This document shows positions 1-7,609 of a stretch of DNA of 23,311 bases, in pieces. Source of the DNA: Rhodococcus sp. IITR03 (GTDB lineage Bacteria; Actinomycetota; Actinomycetes; Mycobacteriales; Mycobacteriaceae); NCBI GenBank assembly GCA_001017865.1, contig LATQ01000260.1, forward strand, positions 1 to 23,311. The letters are read 5' to 3'. A program made the position numbers and the translations under genes. The notes beneath the pieces were generated by a model. It had not been told where the DNA came from. It searched no databases and saw only the letters and a program-made list of their open reading frames with translations. Each line of letters opens with the position of its first letter. Positions within the stretch are counted from its first letter, which is position 1.

Positions 1-218
1 GGTCGGCGGGCGAGACGGGCGGGCAGTCCGCGGACGAAGAAGGCCGCGGTCAGCAATGGGGTGCGGACCCGCAGGAAATCCAGATCATGCGCGGCCCGGT
101 AGGTGGCGGACACATCGGCTTCGACCGTCAGGTGTTCGGTCAGCACGACATCGTAGGTCGGTAGATAGACATCGAGCAGATCACCGGTAGCGGGGTTGTC
201 GGATTCGGTTCCTGTCAC
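1..218 (-). CDS. Conserved hypothetical protein, N-terminal part (runs off the window)
   Basis: The minus strand is open from a GTG at 218 to the window edge, giving 72 residues of a longer protein. A GGAG sits very close upstream of the GTG. The visible part has a short acidic N-terminus, then a segment reading LPTYDVVLTEHLTVEADVS and a helix-like stretch ending FFVRGLPARLARRP. This pattern of an acidic leader, 'YD' and 'RGLP' resembles the start of small actinobacterial SRPBCC/DUF2867-like proteins, but I cannot place it in a family with certainty. There is no signal peptide or membrane segment in the visible part. The downstream CPBP gene lies 129 bp upstream of this gene on the same strand, so co-transcription is possible. 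The function is unknown and the start is a best guess. Confidence 0.5.
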   Translation of the reverse strand, partial: MTGTESDNPATGDLLDVYLPTYDVVLTEHLTVEADVSATYRAAHDLDFLRVRTPLLTAAFFVRGLPARLARR

Positions 219-347
219 CGCTCCACGATAGGAACATCGTGCGCCGCAACGGGCGCTTTTCGCGCCGGGGTCATTGAGATCGTCGAAGGCCCGACGCAGC
301 CGCCACTGCTCTGCAGGGTGAGCACCTGCCCTTCGAGACGAATGTCG

Positions 348-1133
348 TTACCGTACCTGGCCGTGGTCCCGATCGACCGGGCCCGGCCGCGGTGCCGGTT
401 CGGTCCCGATTCGAGCCCCTCGCCGCCGGAGCACGGACACCAGATACGCGATGTACCCAGCACAGAGGACAGCCGTGACAGCCAACAGGACCAGGTCGGC
501 GTCGGAACTGGGCGCCGTCACGTTTCCACTGATGTTCAACAGCGCATGGAACACGATGAGCGGAACGATGGTGCCGGTCACAGCGAACAGCAAGGCCAGC
601 ACGATCCCCAGGACCACCCCGAAACCGATCTGAACGAGTTGCTCGGCGATCGTGAATCCCCGCCCCAGATTCACGACGTGCCCGATACCGAACGTGATGC
701 CCGAGATGAGCACGGCCCGGGTCAGAGTGCCGTTCGTGAGCACGGCCCGGAACAGCAAGCCCCGGAAGATCAGTTCCTCGACGAATCCGACGCTAACCAT
801 CAACAGAACTATCAGCAGCACCTCGGTCGGGTCGAGATCACTGCGAAAGCCTTTGGCGTACTGCAGCACCACGATGACACCCAACGGTATGTACCATGCC
901 GTGCCCGCGAAATCGTCTCTCGTGGGGGCGCGAAGACCGTAGTAGCGCAACCAGCCGTTCCGCCTCACGTATGCGAACAGGACGACCGACAGCACAGCCA
1001 ACAGCGGCGCGGTCGCCAGATTCGGCTCGTCGAAGAGTTCGGAGATCCAGTCGCCGATGTTGGCAAGCAGCACGTAGACCGCTATCCACACCAACGCATG
1101 CCAGATGGGACTCGCGGCATTCAATTTCGTCAT
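348..1133 (-). CDS. CPBP family intramembrane metalloprotease (CAAX protease/bacteriocin-processing type)
   Basis: This is a 261-residue integral membrane protein with about six to eight hydrophobic segments. The CPBP (Abi) motifs are present in order: EELIFRG at residues 119-125 (motif 1, EExxxR), FGIGH at 148-152 (motif 2, FxxxH) and HALLN at 196-200 (motif 3). Together these supply the glutamates and histidines expected of this intramembrane protease family, which includes prenyl-CAAX processing enzymes and bacteriocin-immunity proteins. The C-terminus is a charged, proline- and arginine-rich cytoplasmic tail. I chose the ATG at 1133 because AAGGAC lies 6-7 nt upstream; an in-frame start at 1247 has no such site and would add an arginine-rich, non-membrane extension. 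The substrate cannot be inferred from the neighbours. Family assignment is firm. Confidence 0.9.
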   Translation of the reverse strand: MTKLNAASPIWHALVWIAVYVLLANIGDWISELFDEPNLATAPLLAVLSVVLFAYVRRNGWLRYYGLRAPTRDDFAGTAWYIPLGVIVVLQYAKGFRSDLDPTEVLLIVLLMVSVGFVEELIFRGLLFRAVLTNGTLTRAVLISGITFGIGHVVNLGRGFTIAEQLVQIGFGVVLGIVLALLFAVTGTIVPLIVFHALLNISGNVTAPSSDADLVLLAVTAVLCAGYIAYLVSVLRRRGARIGTEPAPRPGPVDRDHGQVR

Positions 1134-1379
1134 GCCGTCCTTATTACCCGCCGTCCCGGGCGTAATCTGGAAAGTCGCGAACGTCAGCGGTCGGCGGGTG
1201 AAAGCCCCGTTCCGCCGACATCGAGCAATGCCGCGGGAAATCGACAAGCACGATGGAGGAGACGTCGAATTCCTGCTTCATTGCCCGTGCCTCGCGTGAC
1301 ACGGAACGGGATTCGTCGAGTCGACACCCCTCGGGTCGGTGACTTCCGAGAATCGGCGCCCAAGTCGCGAAGCCAGGTC

Positions 1380-1496
1380 GTGTGCCTGCGCGATGGACGA
1401 CACGGTTGGATGCTGCACACAGCAGATGCGCAACCGCTCTACTCTCGACTCGGATTCGTTGCCTCCGGCCCGACATATATGAAACGGCCGTGTAAA
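1380..1496 (+). pseudogene. GNAT acetyltransferase C-terminal remnant
   Basis: A plus-strand segment encodes a stretch typical of the last beta-alpha-beta part of GNAT N-acetyltransferases: WMLHTADAQPLYSRLGF followed by a short tail with YMKRP. In intact family members this region (usually 'LHTxDAHxLYxRFGF') forms the acceptor side and C-terminus. No matching acetyl-CoA-binding motif (R/QxxGxG/A) or N-terminal half is visible within about 300 bp upstream in any plus frame, and no start codon with a ribosome binding site precedes the segment. I read it as the surviving tail of a degraded or truncated gene. Undetected frame errors could hide more of it. Confidence 0.45.
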
Positions 1497-1645
1497 ACAC
1501 CCTCAGCCGACCAGTCGATTCGTGCTATGCGACGCCGAGACGCCGAACCGTTCGCGTCCCGGCCCGCGAAACCTAGTTCGGTTGAGACTGCTACCACTAT
1601 CGCGCCGGCGACGAAAGCCACCATCCCCACAATCGGCGTCCTCAA
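1439..1645 (-). CDS. Possible small membrane protein (weak)
   Basis: An open frame of 68 codons starts at TTG 1645, with an internal ATG 21 nt later. It begins with a hydrophobic segment (GMVAFVAGAIVVAVSTELGF) that could be a signal anchor, followed by a polar, arginine-containing tail. It overlaps the GNAT remnant on the opposite strand, lacks a convincing ribosome binding site, and its third-position GC bias is unremarkable. It may be a chance frame; it is listed because the hydrophobic start is the only other protein-like signal in the 1134-1872 gap. Confidence 0.18.
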   Translation of the reverse strand: MRTPIVGMVAFVAGAIVVAVSTELGFAGRDANGSASRRRIARIDWSAEGVLHGRFIYVGPEATNPSRE

Positions 1646-1872
1646 CCCGTGGCGCGCATGTGTACCTCTTCCGTCTCGGACGACCGTCTACCCCGCGACG
1701 CCACCCGCGACCGACCGAGATTTCCTACAGCGCGACGATCGACTATTCCATCGGCAAGGACACGGGGCCGGGCATAATGTGCTGGAATCAGCGAGTATCG
1801 GCCCACCCCACCGGTGAAGCACCGAGTCCGAGCGAAGCATCGTCAAGGGCCGAGCCGACCGGTGGAGGATTC

Positions 1873-2636
1873 GTGCGCATAGGCCGTGCACCAGCTGTTC
1901 CGTGCGCCGCTCATCATGTCGGCGCACACTGGCGCGCTCTGTCCGAGGTCAAGGGCACCGGTAAGCGGTTCGCGCCGGCAATGACCGCATCCCTGCCACC
2001 TGCTGCGCGGCGTTGGATCGATCATGCCGTTGCCGAGGGCACGCCGATGGCCGCAGCTGCACGGCTGGAGATTTCCGGGGAGATCAGACTCGGCTCCTGG
2101 CGACCGTTCACCGCCGTCCAACTCCTCGCTCCGGCGACGGGGTTCATCTGGCTGCGACCACTCGGATCGGCCCGATGCCCGTGTCGGGGTACGATCGTTT
2201 CACCGACGGGTGTGGCGAGATGCTTTGGCGGATCGGGGGAATCATCCCGGTGATGTCTGCCGATGGTCCGGATGTCAGCGACAGTGCGGCCGGTCGCCTG
2301 GCCGGAGAGAGCATTTTCGTGCCCACATCGTTTCCACTCGCACGGTGGCGAGGCGACGAATTCGTCGCCTCGGCGACCTGGACGGTGGACCGCCACAAGG
2401 AGACCGTGCGTCTGGATGTCGCCGATGACGGGGCATTGTGCGGGGTGCGGATGCTGCGATGGGGCAACCCCGACAATCATGAGTTCGGCCGGTATCCGTT
2501 CATCGTCGCGGTCGAGGCCGAACGCCGGTTCGGCGGCATGACGATCGCCTCGCGGATCCGCGCGAGTTGGGACACGGGTACCGGTGGGGACGGCGAGTTC
2601 TTCCGCGCCGAGATCACCTCTGCCGACTTCTTCTGA
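1873..2636 (+). pseudogene. DUF6544 family protein, frameshifted (one base missing near 2150)
   Basis: Two consecutive plus-strand frames make one DUF6544-type protein of about 254 residues. The first part contains LPPAARRWIDHAV and SWRPFTAVQLLAPATGFIW. The second continues with TRIGPMPVSGYDRFTDG, GRLAGESIFVPTSF and the RYPFIVAVEAERRFGGM region near the end. The frame changes at 2149-2152; adding one G to the GG there restores ...GFIWAATTRIGPMPV without a gap. The GTG at 1873 is the preferred start because GGAGGAT lies 5 nt upstream; an ATG at 1981 would cut the usual N-terminus. No signal peptide is seen. The biochemical role of DUF6544 is unknown. The gene converges on the acyltransferase gene with 34 bp between stops. 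The break is more likely a sequence error than a mutation. Confidence 0.75.
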
Positions 2637-2670
2637 CGGTCTACGAGGCCAGCCGCGAGAACCGGCGTCG

Positions 2671-3570
2671 TCACTCCCTGCCGGGTGTCTGTGTGTGGTC
2701 CCGCCGGTCGGCCGTCCACACCGATTGCAGCATGTGCCAGTCGGCGGGATGCGCGGCGATACCGGCCGCGAACCGATCGGCCAGCCTCTGGGTTGTGGCG
2801 TGGACGCCGCCTGCGGTATCGATCGGTGCGTCGACGTGGAATCCCCATCCGCCCGGAGTGAACCAGCAGTGCACCGGCAGCAGCGGTGCGCCGGTATCGA
2901 TCGCGAGCTTGGCCGGGCCGGCCGGCATGCAGGCCGGTTCGCCGAAGAAGGTGACCGGCACGCCCGTTCCCGTCAGATCCCGTTCACCGAGGAGTCCGAC
3001 GAACCGTCCCTCCCGGATCCGGACGGCCAGCTGTTCGAACGGTGGGACAGTGCCGCCGGTGAGCGGGATGATCTCGAAACCCAGGTTTTCACGGAACCGG
3101 ACGAAGCGGCGGAACAACGATTCCGGTTGCAGCCGCTCGGCGACGACGGTCGGTGTGCCGATCCGCTGTACGATCCACACTCCCGCTAGGTCCCAGTTTC
3201 CGCTGTGCGGAAGCGCCAACACTGCGCCGCGCCCACGCGCGACGGCCGTATGGATATGTTCGAGACCGGTGGCCGCGGAGTCGATGGTCTCGGCCAGCCG
3301 TACCGGATCCATCGACGGCAAGCGGAACGCTTCGCACCAATATCGCGCGTACGAACGCAGGCTCGCGCGTACGAGTTCATCCGGTACCTGATCGGGAGTG
3401 GTGGACAACACCCGAGCGAGGTTGCGGCGTAGTTGGATCGGTCCGCCGTTTCGGGCCGCTCGATCCGCGGCCATCTCGAACAAGCGCCTCGCCGGCTCCT
3501 CCGGTAGCGCACATACCGCCCACCAACCGGCGGCGTATGCGAGATCCCAGGCCCGATCCTTCATGCGCAT
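2671..3570 (-). CDS. PatA-like phosphatidylinositol mannoside acyltransferase (LPLAT/HtrB superfamily)
   Basis: The protein has 299 residues, normal for the bacterial lipid A/PIM acyltransferase family. The catalytic HX4D motif is HSGNWD at residues 122-127. A downstream acidic site lies in LLGERDLT (E196), followed by VTFFGEPACMPAGPAKLA, which matches the acyl-chain and substrate groove of PatA proteins. In mycolic-acid bacteria PatA transfers an acyl chain to the 6-position of the mannose on PIM1/PIM2 at the inner face of the plasma membrane. There is no signal peptide; membrane association would be peripheral. In this group patA normally lies between pgsA and pimA; neither is present here, so this may be a second copy or a relative acting on another glycolipid. 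The start at 3570 has an alternative Met two codons later; no strong ribosome binding site is seen. Confidence 0.82.
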   Translation of the reverse strand: MRMKDRAWDLAYAAGWWAVCALPEEPARRLFEMAADRAARNGGPIQLRRNLARVLSTTPDQVPDELVRASLRSYARYWCEAFRLPSMDPVRLAETIDSAATGLEHIHTAVARGRGAVLALPHSGNWDLAGVWIVQRIGTPTVVAERLQPESLFRRFVRFRENLGFEIIPLTGGTVPPFEQLAVRIREGRFVGLLGERDLTGTGVPVTFFGEPACMPAGPAKLAIDTGAPLLPVHCWFTPGGWGFHVDAPIDTAGGVHATTQRLADRFAAGIAAHPADWHMLQSVWTADRRDHTQTPGRE

Positions 3571-3669
3571 CGAGTACCCCGAACGCGGAGGTCGACAACG
3601 ATGACCATCACGACGGGCGCTGCGCGACGTTCACCCGATCGGCCACCCCGGGAGTCGTCCTGCTTCCTG

Positions 3670-4088
3670 TCACTTACGGTCCCACCGAGACAGTCTCTGC
3701 CGGTTCATCACGACGTGGACGCCGAACAGCGTGAGCGAGCATGCCACGGTGCCGAGGACGAGAATCACCAGAGCCGCACCGAGCGCCGTGACCGCATTCT
3801 CGGTACCGGTGCGGGGAACCGGCATGTAGTTGCCCGTCTCGTCGACCCCCATGCGGACTGTCTCTCCCGTGCGGCCGCGGCCCTCGAGACTCACTCGGCT
3901 GATGTACTCGACGCCGTCGTACTCCCACTGAGCAAGAACAGAGTCGAAATGAGGCGAAGACTCGGCCGACGGGTCGGGGACCGATACGTCGTCCGGATCG
4001 TCGAGAACGACCGCCGGCCCGATGCAGAGCCGATGGTCGTGCAAACCGGGTCCACTGCAGCGACCGAGGGACCTCGGTAACGAACCAC
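3670..4088 (-). CDS. Rv1733c-like membrane protein, 5' end uncertain (possibly frameshifted or truncated)
   Basis: The well-supported part runs from about 4020 down to 3670. It encodes an extracytoplasmic-like domain (WEYDGVEYISRVSLEGRGRT, then VRMGVDETGNYMPVP) followed by one C-terminal transmembrane segment (TALGAALVILVLGTVACSLT) and a short basic tail. This layout, with a tight-turn 'VDetGny..P' just before the last membrane helix, resembles the C-terminal half of the Rv1733c family of mycobacterial conserved membrane proteins. The usual N-terminal membrane helix is not found, because the PAP2 terminator begins only about 20 bp further upstream. A GTG at 4088 joined through one missing base near 4022 would give a protein of roughly 140 residues; a TTG at 4044 in the unbroken frame is the alternative. 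Function unknown. Confidence 0.5.
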
Positions 4089-4110
4089 GCCCGCCCCGTC
4101 CAACTTGCGA

Positions 4111-4155
4111 ACAAAAATCCGGCTGCCTGCAGATTGCTCTGCCGACAGCCGGATT
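4111..4155 (-). terminator. Rho-independent terminator of the PAP2 gene
   Basis: Read on the minus strand, AATCCGGCTG pairs perfectly with CAGCCGGATT (arms at 4155-4146 and 4125-4116). An inner GCAGA/TCTGC stem lies around a GCAA loop, and the hairpin is followed at once by TTTTTG. It lies 22 bp after the PAP2 stop codon and just before the Rv1733c-like gene, separating the two transcripts. Confidence 0.85.
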
Positions 4156-4177
4156 CGGTGTGCTGTATTCGGTGCGC

Positions 4178-4858
4178 CTACTCGGTGGGCGGGACCGCCG
4201 GTGCCTCGCGCGACAGGATCGGAAGCCGCGACGCGAACGGCAGAAGCACCACGACGACCAGCGCAACCACCAACACGCCGAGCGCCATACCCGACAGCAC
4301 GTCGTGGACGTAGTGCACCCCCACCGTCACCCGAGAGAAGGCGAGCACTGCGGCGAGCGGAGCGACCAGCCAGATCAGACGCGGAGCCGCGAGGACACAC
4401 GCCGTGGCGAACGACGCCGCGATGACGGAGTGGTTCGACGGCCAGGACCAGTCACCCACTTCGGGGCATTCCAGCACCGTCTCGATGCCGAGTGCGCGGC
4501 ACGGTCGCGGTTCCGTCACCACGAGCTTGACGAGTTCGCTCGACAGGTAGGCACCCACGACACCGGTGCCGCCGACGGCGAGGGTGCCGAAGCCGCGGCG
4601 ATCGTTCCGCCACAGCCATGCCGCGAGCACACCGGTGAAGGCGACAAGGACGAGCAACCCCTTGTCGGCGACGAGACCTGCGAGCGGTCCGAGGAAGGAT
4701 CCCTCGACGGTCTGGGCTACGGACAGATACAGGCGGTCGCGCATCGGCACCGTCGCCGCCGCGAGAAGAGTCAGCACGAGCGCCACCCCTACGGCAGGGA
4801 TGAACATCGAGCGGACCAACCGCGGGGATACAGGAGGTGAACTCTCGGTGACGACCAT
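4178..4858 (-). CDS. PAP2 superfamily membrane phosphatase
   Basis: The 226-residue protein has about five to six hydrophobic segments and the three PAP2 signature motifs: KLVVTEPRP at 111-119 (KX6RP), PSNHS at 140-144 (PSGH variant with Asn for Gly) and SRVTVGVHYVHD at 175-186 (SRX5HX3D). The histidines at 143 and 182 are the expected catalytic pair. Members dephosphorylate lipid phosphates such as undecaprenyl pyrophosphate, phosphatidate or related polyprenyl phosphates at the outer membrane face; the substrate here is not known. The ATG at 4858 has no clear Shine-Dalgarno site, but TAGCGT lies 8 nt upstream on the coding strand, so translation may be leaderless. It ends at a strong terminator. 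Confidence 0.9.
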   Translation of the reverse strand: MVVTESSPPVSPRLVRSMFIPAVGVALVLTLLAAATVPMRDRLYLSVAQTVEGSFLGPLAGLVADKGLLVLVAFTGVLAAWLWRNDRRGFGTLAVGGTGVVGAYLSSELVKLVVTEPRPCRALGIETVLECPEVGDWSWPSNHSVIAASFATACVLAAPRLIWLVAPLAAVLAFSRVTVGVHYVHDVLSGMALGVLVVALVVVVLLPFASRLPILSREAPAVPPTE

Positions 4859-4962
4859 GACCGAATACGCTATCGCGCCATCTCGACCGGCTGCAGACCG
4901 GCAGGTCGGGCGGGTTCCGCCGTGCGTCTCACTCGGCAGGTTTCGGTAGGGCTCGACGGAAC

Positions 4963-4968
4963 TAGGCT
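4963..4968 (+). promoter_or_regulatory. -10 box for leaderless glutaredoxin-like gene
   Basis: TAGGCT fits the actinobacterial TANNNT -10 consensus and ends exactly 7 nt before the GTG at 4976. No Shine-Dalgarno sequence is present. This spacing is the usual one for mRNAs that start at the initiation codon. No clear -35 was identified. Confidence 0.6.
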
Positions 4969-4975
4969 CACAGGG

Positions 4976-5394
4976 GTGTGGCGAACCTGGATCCTTTCCG
5001 CAGCGATGGTGGCCGTCGCGGCCGTCGTTCTGCTCACCGGCGCATTCGACGTGACCTCGGTGGTGACGGCAGTACTGCTCCTCGCCCTCGCCTGGGTCGT
5101 CTCTCCCCTGTTCCTCCCCCATCACGTCGACGACGCCACCGCCCGTCGCGACGCCGCAGCCCGCGGCGTTCCGGTGGTGTACTGCGCCCGGGGTGCACGT
5201 TCTGTATCCGGTTGCGCGCTACCCTGCGCACCCGCGCGCGTCGCGCGATCTGGGTGAACATCTGGCGGGATCCCGCTGCGGCCGCTCGGGTCCGGGAAGT
5301 CAACGGCGGGAACGAGACGGTGCCGACGGTGTTCGTCGGCGATGTGTCGCATACCAATCCCGACCCCCGTTGGCTCCGCAATCAACTCGTCTGA
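4976..5394 (+). pseudogene. Membrane-anchored glutaredoxin-like (mycoredoxin/NrdH-type) protein, frameshifted near 5186
   Basis: The first frame encodes an N-terminal hydrophobic region with two membrane segments (ILSAAMVAVAAVVLLTGAF and VVTAVLLLALAWVVSPLFL), then a redoxin start VPVVYC. The next frame continues RPGCTFCIRLR, giving the CxxC active site (CTFC) of glutaredoxins, and ends with NETVPTVFVGD, the conserved cis-proline 'TVPxVF' glutathione/mycothiol-side loop. One missing C in the sequence around 5183-5188 restores VVYCRPGCTFC. The repaired protein would have about 139 residues, the redoxin domain facing the cytoplasm or periplasm depending on topology. In mycothiol users, proteins of this kind reduce mixed disulfides. 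A perfect hairpin follows 18 bp after the stop. Confidence 0.75.
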
Positions 5395-5412
5395 CGAACC
5401 GACGCCGACACG

Positions 5413-5451
5413 AACGAGGTCCCGGATCCTGTGTGGATCCGGGACCTCGTT
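5413..5451. terminator. Perfect bidirectional terminator between convergent genes
   Basis: AACGAGGTCCCGGATCC at 5413-5429 pairs without mismatch with its reverse complement at 5435-5451 around a TGTGT loop (17-bp stem). It starts 18 bp after the glutaredoxin stop and ends 12 bp before the GlsB stop. Both flanks carry only AA/TT at the stem base, with no long T tract, so it acts in either direction mainly through stem strength. Confidence 0.85.
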
Positions 5452-5463
5452 GATGCAGAGCGG

Positions 5464-5736
5464 TTAGCGGCGCACACCCCGGCCGGTGACGGCCTTGACG
5501 AGGAACAGCAGGATGACCGCGCCGAGGAGGCAGGTCAGGAAACTGAAGATCAGTCCGCCGCCTTCGACATCAACGCCGAAGACCTTCAGCAGGAAACCAC
5601 CGATCAAGCCGCCGATGACGCCGACGACGATGTTGAGGAGAATGCCCTGCTGGGCGTCGGTGCCCATGATCTTGCTACCGATCCAACCGGCGAGACCACC
5701 GATGATGATCCAACCGAGGATTCCGAGTCCGAGCAT
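5464..5736 (-). CDS. GlsB/YeaQ/YmgE family stress-response membrane protein
   Basis: The 90-residue protein consists almost entirely of three hydrophobic helices with glycine motifs (LGWIIIGGLAGWIGSKIMG, VVGVIGGLIGGFLLKVFG, FSFLTCLLGAVILLFLVKAV) and ends in a short basic tail. This is the normal length and pattern of the transglycosylase-associated protein family (GlsB/YeaQ/YmgE), small membrane proteins induced by envelope, salt or stationary-phase stress. The ATG at 5736 was chosen because AAAGGA lies upstream at good spacing; an in-frame ATG seven codons earlier (5757) lies upstream of that site. It is monocistronic, closing at the bidirectional terminator. The exact molecular role of the family is unresolved. 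Confidence 0.9.
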   Translation of the reverse strand: MLGLGILGWIIIGGLAGWIGSKIMGTDAQQGILLNIVVGVIGGLIGGFLLKVFGVDVEGGGLIFSFLTCLLGAVILLFLVKAVTGRGVRR

Positions 5737-5928
5737 GTGCAGTCCTTTCGTGAACACTGGCTAGTTCGACTCAACTCAGATACCCAGTCGTCCCACCAGT
5801 CACACCTCTCACTTCTGACAACTTCAGAGTGTCACGATTGCGAGGTCCGGAAGGTCGGATTCGACGGTTCCGACTACGGCACGTGCGTCTGCCCGACGGG
5901 GTCGGCTTGCGCTGGCACACTCGTGCGC
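5737..5928. promoter_or_regulatory. Divergent promoter region between GlsB-type and SIMPL genes
   Basis: This 192-bp gap carries the upstream regions of two divergent genes. It contains a pyrimidine-rich stretch and an imperfect dyad, CACTTCTGA...TCAGAGTG, around 5810-5832. No -10/-35 pair was convincing for either gene. No short ORF stands out. Confidence 0.35.
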
Positions 5929-6630
5929 ATGACCCGGCCTCTCGTCACGATCACCGTCACCGGTCACGCCGAGCGCACCGTCGCACCCAACCGGTGCACG
6001 GTGGTGTTGCGGGTGCACGCCGACGGCTCGTCGCGCAAGCAGGCCGCCGAACCGGTGACCGCAGCCGTCGCCACCATCACCGATCTCGTCACCGAACTGC
6101 GCAAGCGCACCCCGAGCCCGGTGAAGCGGTGGACTTTCGATCGGGTACGCCACAGCCGGCGGCGCCCGTTCAACCGCGAAGGCAAGAACCGACCGTGGGT
6201 GTACAACTCCTCGGCGTCGATCACCGTCACCTTCCACCAGTTCGACGCTGTGGGCGCGTTCATCGAACGGGTCGCCGAACTCGAGGTGGTCACCGTGGCC
6301 GATCTCCAGTGGTGGATCACCCGCAAGGCCCGGAAGAAGCGACTCGCCCAGGTCCGCGACCTCGCCGTCCGCGACGCCCTCGACAAGGCGAAGGCGTACA
6401 CGACGTCATTGGGTCTCGACACGGTTCGTGCGGTGGCCATCGCCGATCCGGGCATGCTCGGCTCCCAGCCCTCACCCGTCCATGCGGGCGGCGCTCCGAT
6501 GATGCGCACCGCGATGCTGCGCTCGGATGCGATGAGCGCACCCGAGTCCGCCGAACCCGAGCTGGTCTTCGAACCCGACCGCGTCACCCTCACCGCCGAC
6601 GTCGAGGCGCGGTTCGAAGCTTCCCCCTAG
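5929..6630 (+). CDS. SIMPL domain-containing protein (DUF541)
   Basis: The 233-residue protein starts directly with the SIMPL beta-strand pattern (VTITVTGHAERTVAPNRCTV), followed by helices and strands with the second repeat (VYNSSASITVTFHQFDAVG) and the typical LAVRDALDKAKAYTTSLGL helix near residues 140-160. It ends with an acidic segment that includes PDRVTLTADVEARFE, the closing strand of the domain. Most family members are secreted or lipid-anchored; here no signal peptide is visible from the ATG at 5929, so the protein may be cytoplasmic. The ATG lacks a clear ribosome binding site. A long imperfect hairpin follows the stop. The biochemical role of SIMPL proteins is not settled. Confidence 0.85.
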   Translation: MTRPLVTITVTGHAERTVAPNRCTVVLRVHADGSSRKQAAEPVTAAVATITDLVTELRKRTPSPVKRWTFDRVRHSRRRPFNREGKNRPWVYNSSASITVTFHQFDAVGAFIERVAELEVVTVADLQWWITRKARKKRLAQVRDLAVRDALDKAKAYTTSLGLDTVRAVAIADPGMLGSQPSPVHAGGAPMMRTAMLRSDAMSAPESAEPELVFEPDRVTLTADVEARFEASP

Positions 6631-6639
6631 CGCCGGTGA

Positions 6640-6688
6640 AAATTCGGTGTTCCGGACCCCGCTCAGCGAGGTCGAGAACACCGAAATT
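6640..6688 (+). terminator. Long imperfect hairpin after the SIMPL gene
   Basis: AAATTCGGTGTTC (6640-6652) pairs with GAACACCGAAATT (6676-6688) with one mismatch. Inner GACC/GGTC and CGCT/AGCG pairs extend the stem. It begins 10 bp after the SIMPL stop and fits a transcription terminator; there is no downstream T run on the plus strand. It also marks the left border of the small island that follows. Confidence 0.65.
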
Positions 6689-6738
6689 CGAGCACCCCCC
6701 GCTTGATTCCTTGCGCGCCTTGTACAGAAGGTGGCACG

Positions 6739-6825
6739 ATGCCAGCACGCCGCCGATCCGCGCGGCCACAATCGAATAAGGCCCGCCAGGAGCTGCAACT
6801 CCCGACGGGCCGGATGTCCGACTAA
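6739..6825 (+). CDS. Short arginine-rich leader ORF (28 codons)
   Basis: ATG at 6739 is preceded by AAGGTGG with 4-nt spacing, and the frame runs 28 codons to TAA at 6823-6825, directly followed by TAG. The peptide begins MPARRRSARPQ and is rich in Arg and Gln. The stop lies 13 bp before the GTG of the winged-helix gene, so the two are likely co-transcribed. A hairpin (6780-6811) sits inside the ORF. I do not recognise the peptide; it may be a leader peptide controlling the next gene or a small DNA-binding protein. Confidence 0.4.
   Translation: MPARRRSARPQSNKARQELQLPTGRMSD
6780..6811 (+). promoter_or_regulatory. Hairpin inside the leader ORF, upstream of the winged-helix gene
   Basis: GGCCCG (6780-6785) pairs with CGGGCC (6806-6811), and GGAG (6789-6792) with CTCC (6799-6802) inside it. 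It lies about 15 nt before the GGGAG ribosome binding site of the downstream gene. Position inside a translated leader suggests a role in coupling or attenuation; this is inference. Confidence 0.4.
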
Positions 6826-6838
6826 TAGGGAGTCGAAC

Positions 6839-7609
6839 GTGGGTCAGAATACCCTGGCCGGCGGCGTGCGTCGTGGACCGCGCCTTGCCGCCAACTTCAC
6901 CGTCCTCAGCAATGCCGTCATCACCGACGAGCGTTTGTCCTTCCGCGCGCGGGGCGTGCTCGTCTGGTTGCTGTCCAAGCCCGATGACTGGCGCACCCGC
7001 GCCGACTCGATCGCGGCACAGTCGCCCAAAGAAGGTCGCGACGCCATCCGATCGGCCTTACGCGAGCTCGCCGACCTCGGCTACCTGGTACGCGAGAAGA
7101 TCCAGAACGAGCTCGGCCAGTGGATCACCATCCAGACCATCTACGAACGTCCCGTCACCGACCCGGCGCCTGAGAATCCGACCCGCGGCAGCGCGGACAT
7201 CGGAGACCCAGGCGCTCTTTCAAGTACCGATACACCAAGGACGGAAACCAACCGCACACCGCGCGTCACGAAAGCACCGCTCGGTCCGGCGGTGGTCGAG
7301 CTTGCGGCAGCCTGCAGACGGGCCGGACTCACCGCAACCTTCGTCTACCTCAAACCCGATGCGGCAGCGGCGATCGAAGCACTCGTCGCCACGCATGGTG
7401 TGCCGGCTCTCGTTGCGGCAGCGAATTCCGTGCACAGACCGGGCAATCCGATGCGGTTGGCGCACGGATGGTTGCCGTTATGGCGGTCGCTGCCGACGCC
7501 CCTTGTCCTCCAACCGAAGTGCGGCGACTGCGACGAGTACGGGTGGCTTCCCGACGACGAGCAGGGGCGTGCCGTGCGGTGTGGATGTCGAGCACCGGCC
7601 GCGGCCTGA
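6839..7609 (+). CDS. Phage/plasmid-type winged helix-turn-helix protein (replication-initiator-like)
   Basis: The 256-residue protein starts at GTG 6839, with GGGAG 6 nt upstream. Residues about 15-90 match the N-terminal winged-helix domain found in actinophage and plasmid replication or regulatory proteins: LSFRARGVLVWLLSKPDDW, then a helix with EGRDAIRSALRELADLGYLV. A proline/threonine-rich linker follows (about 100-150), then a helical domain. The C-terminus has four to five cysteines arranged as CGDC (228-231) and CGC (248-250), likely a zinc-binding ribbon. Known relatives sit in prophages, plasmids and integrative elements, but no integrase, Rep helicase or att-like repeat was found here, so it is probably a remnant or a domesticated gene. 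A specific function (replication initiation versus regulation) cannot be stated. Confidence 0.7.
   Translation: MGQNTLAGGVRRGPRLAANFTVLSNAVITDERLSFRARGVLVWLLSKPDDWRTRADSIAAQSPKEGRDAIRSALRELADLGYLVREKIQNELGQWITIQTIYERPVTDPAPENPTRGSADIGDPGALSSTDTPRTETNRTPRVTKAPLGPAVVELAAACRRAGLTATFVYLKPDAAAAIEALVATHGVPALVAAANSVHRPGNPMRLAHGWLPLWRSLPTPLVLQPKCGDCDEYGWLPDDEQGRAVRCGCRAPAAA

Larger units (their letters stand above)
1134..1872. other. Largely non-coding interval with gene debris
   Basis: Between the CPBP start and the DUF6544 start there is no gene I can support as intact. The interval holds the GNAT C-terminal remnant (about 1380-1496) and the weak small membrane ORF on the other strand. No transposase, tRNA or terminator-like hairpin was seen. 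Frame errors like those elsewhere in the window may conceal a short gene. Confidence 0.5.

Noticed and set aside
318..1817. A 499-codon plus-strand open frame
   Set aside because: It is antisense to the CPBP gene, has a low-complexity Arg/Gln/His-rich translation and no domain; it is an open shadow caused by GC bias. Only the GNAT-like piece near 1380-1496 is meaningful.
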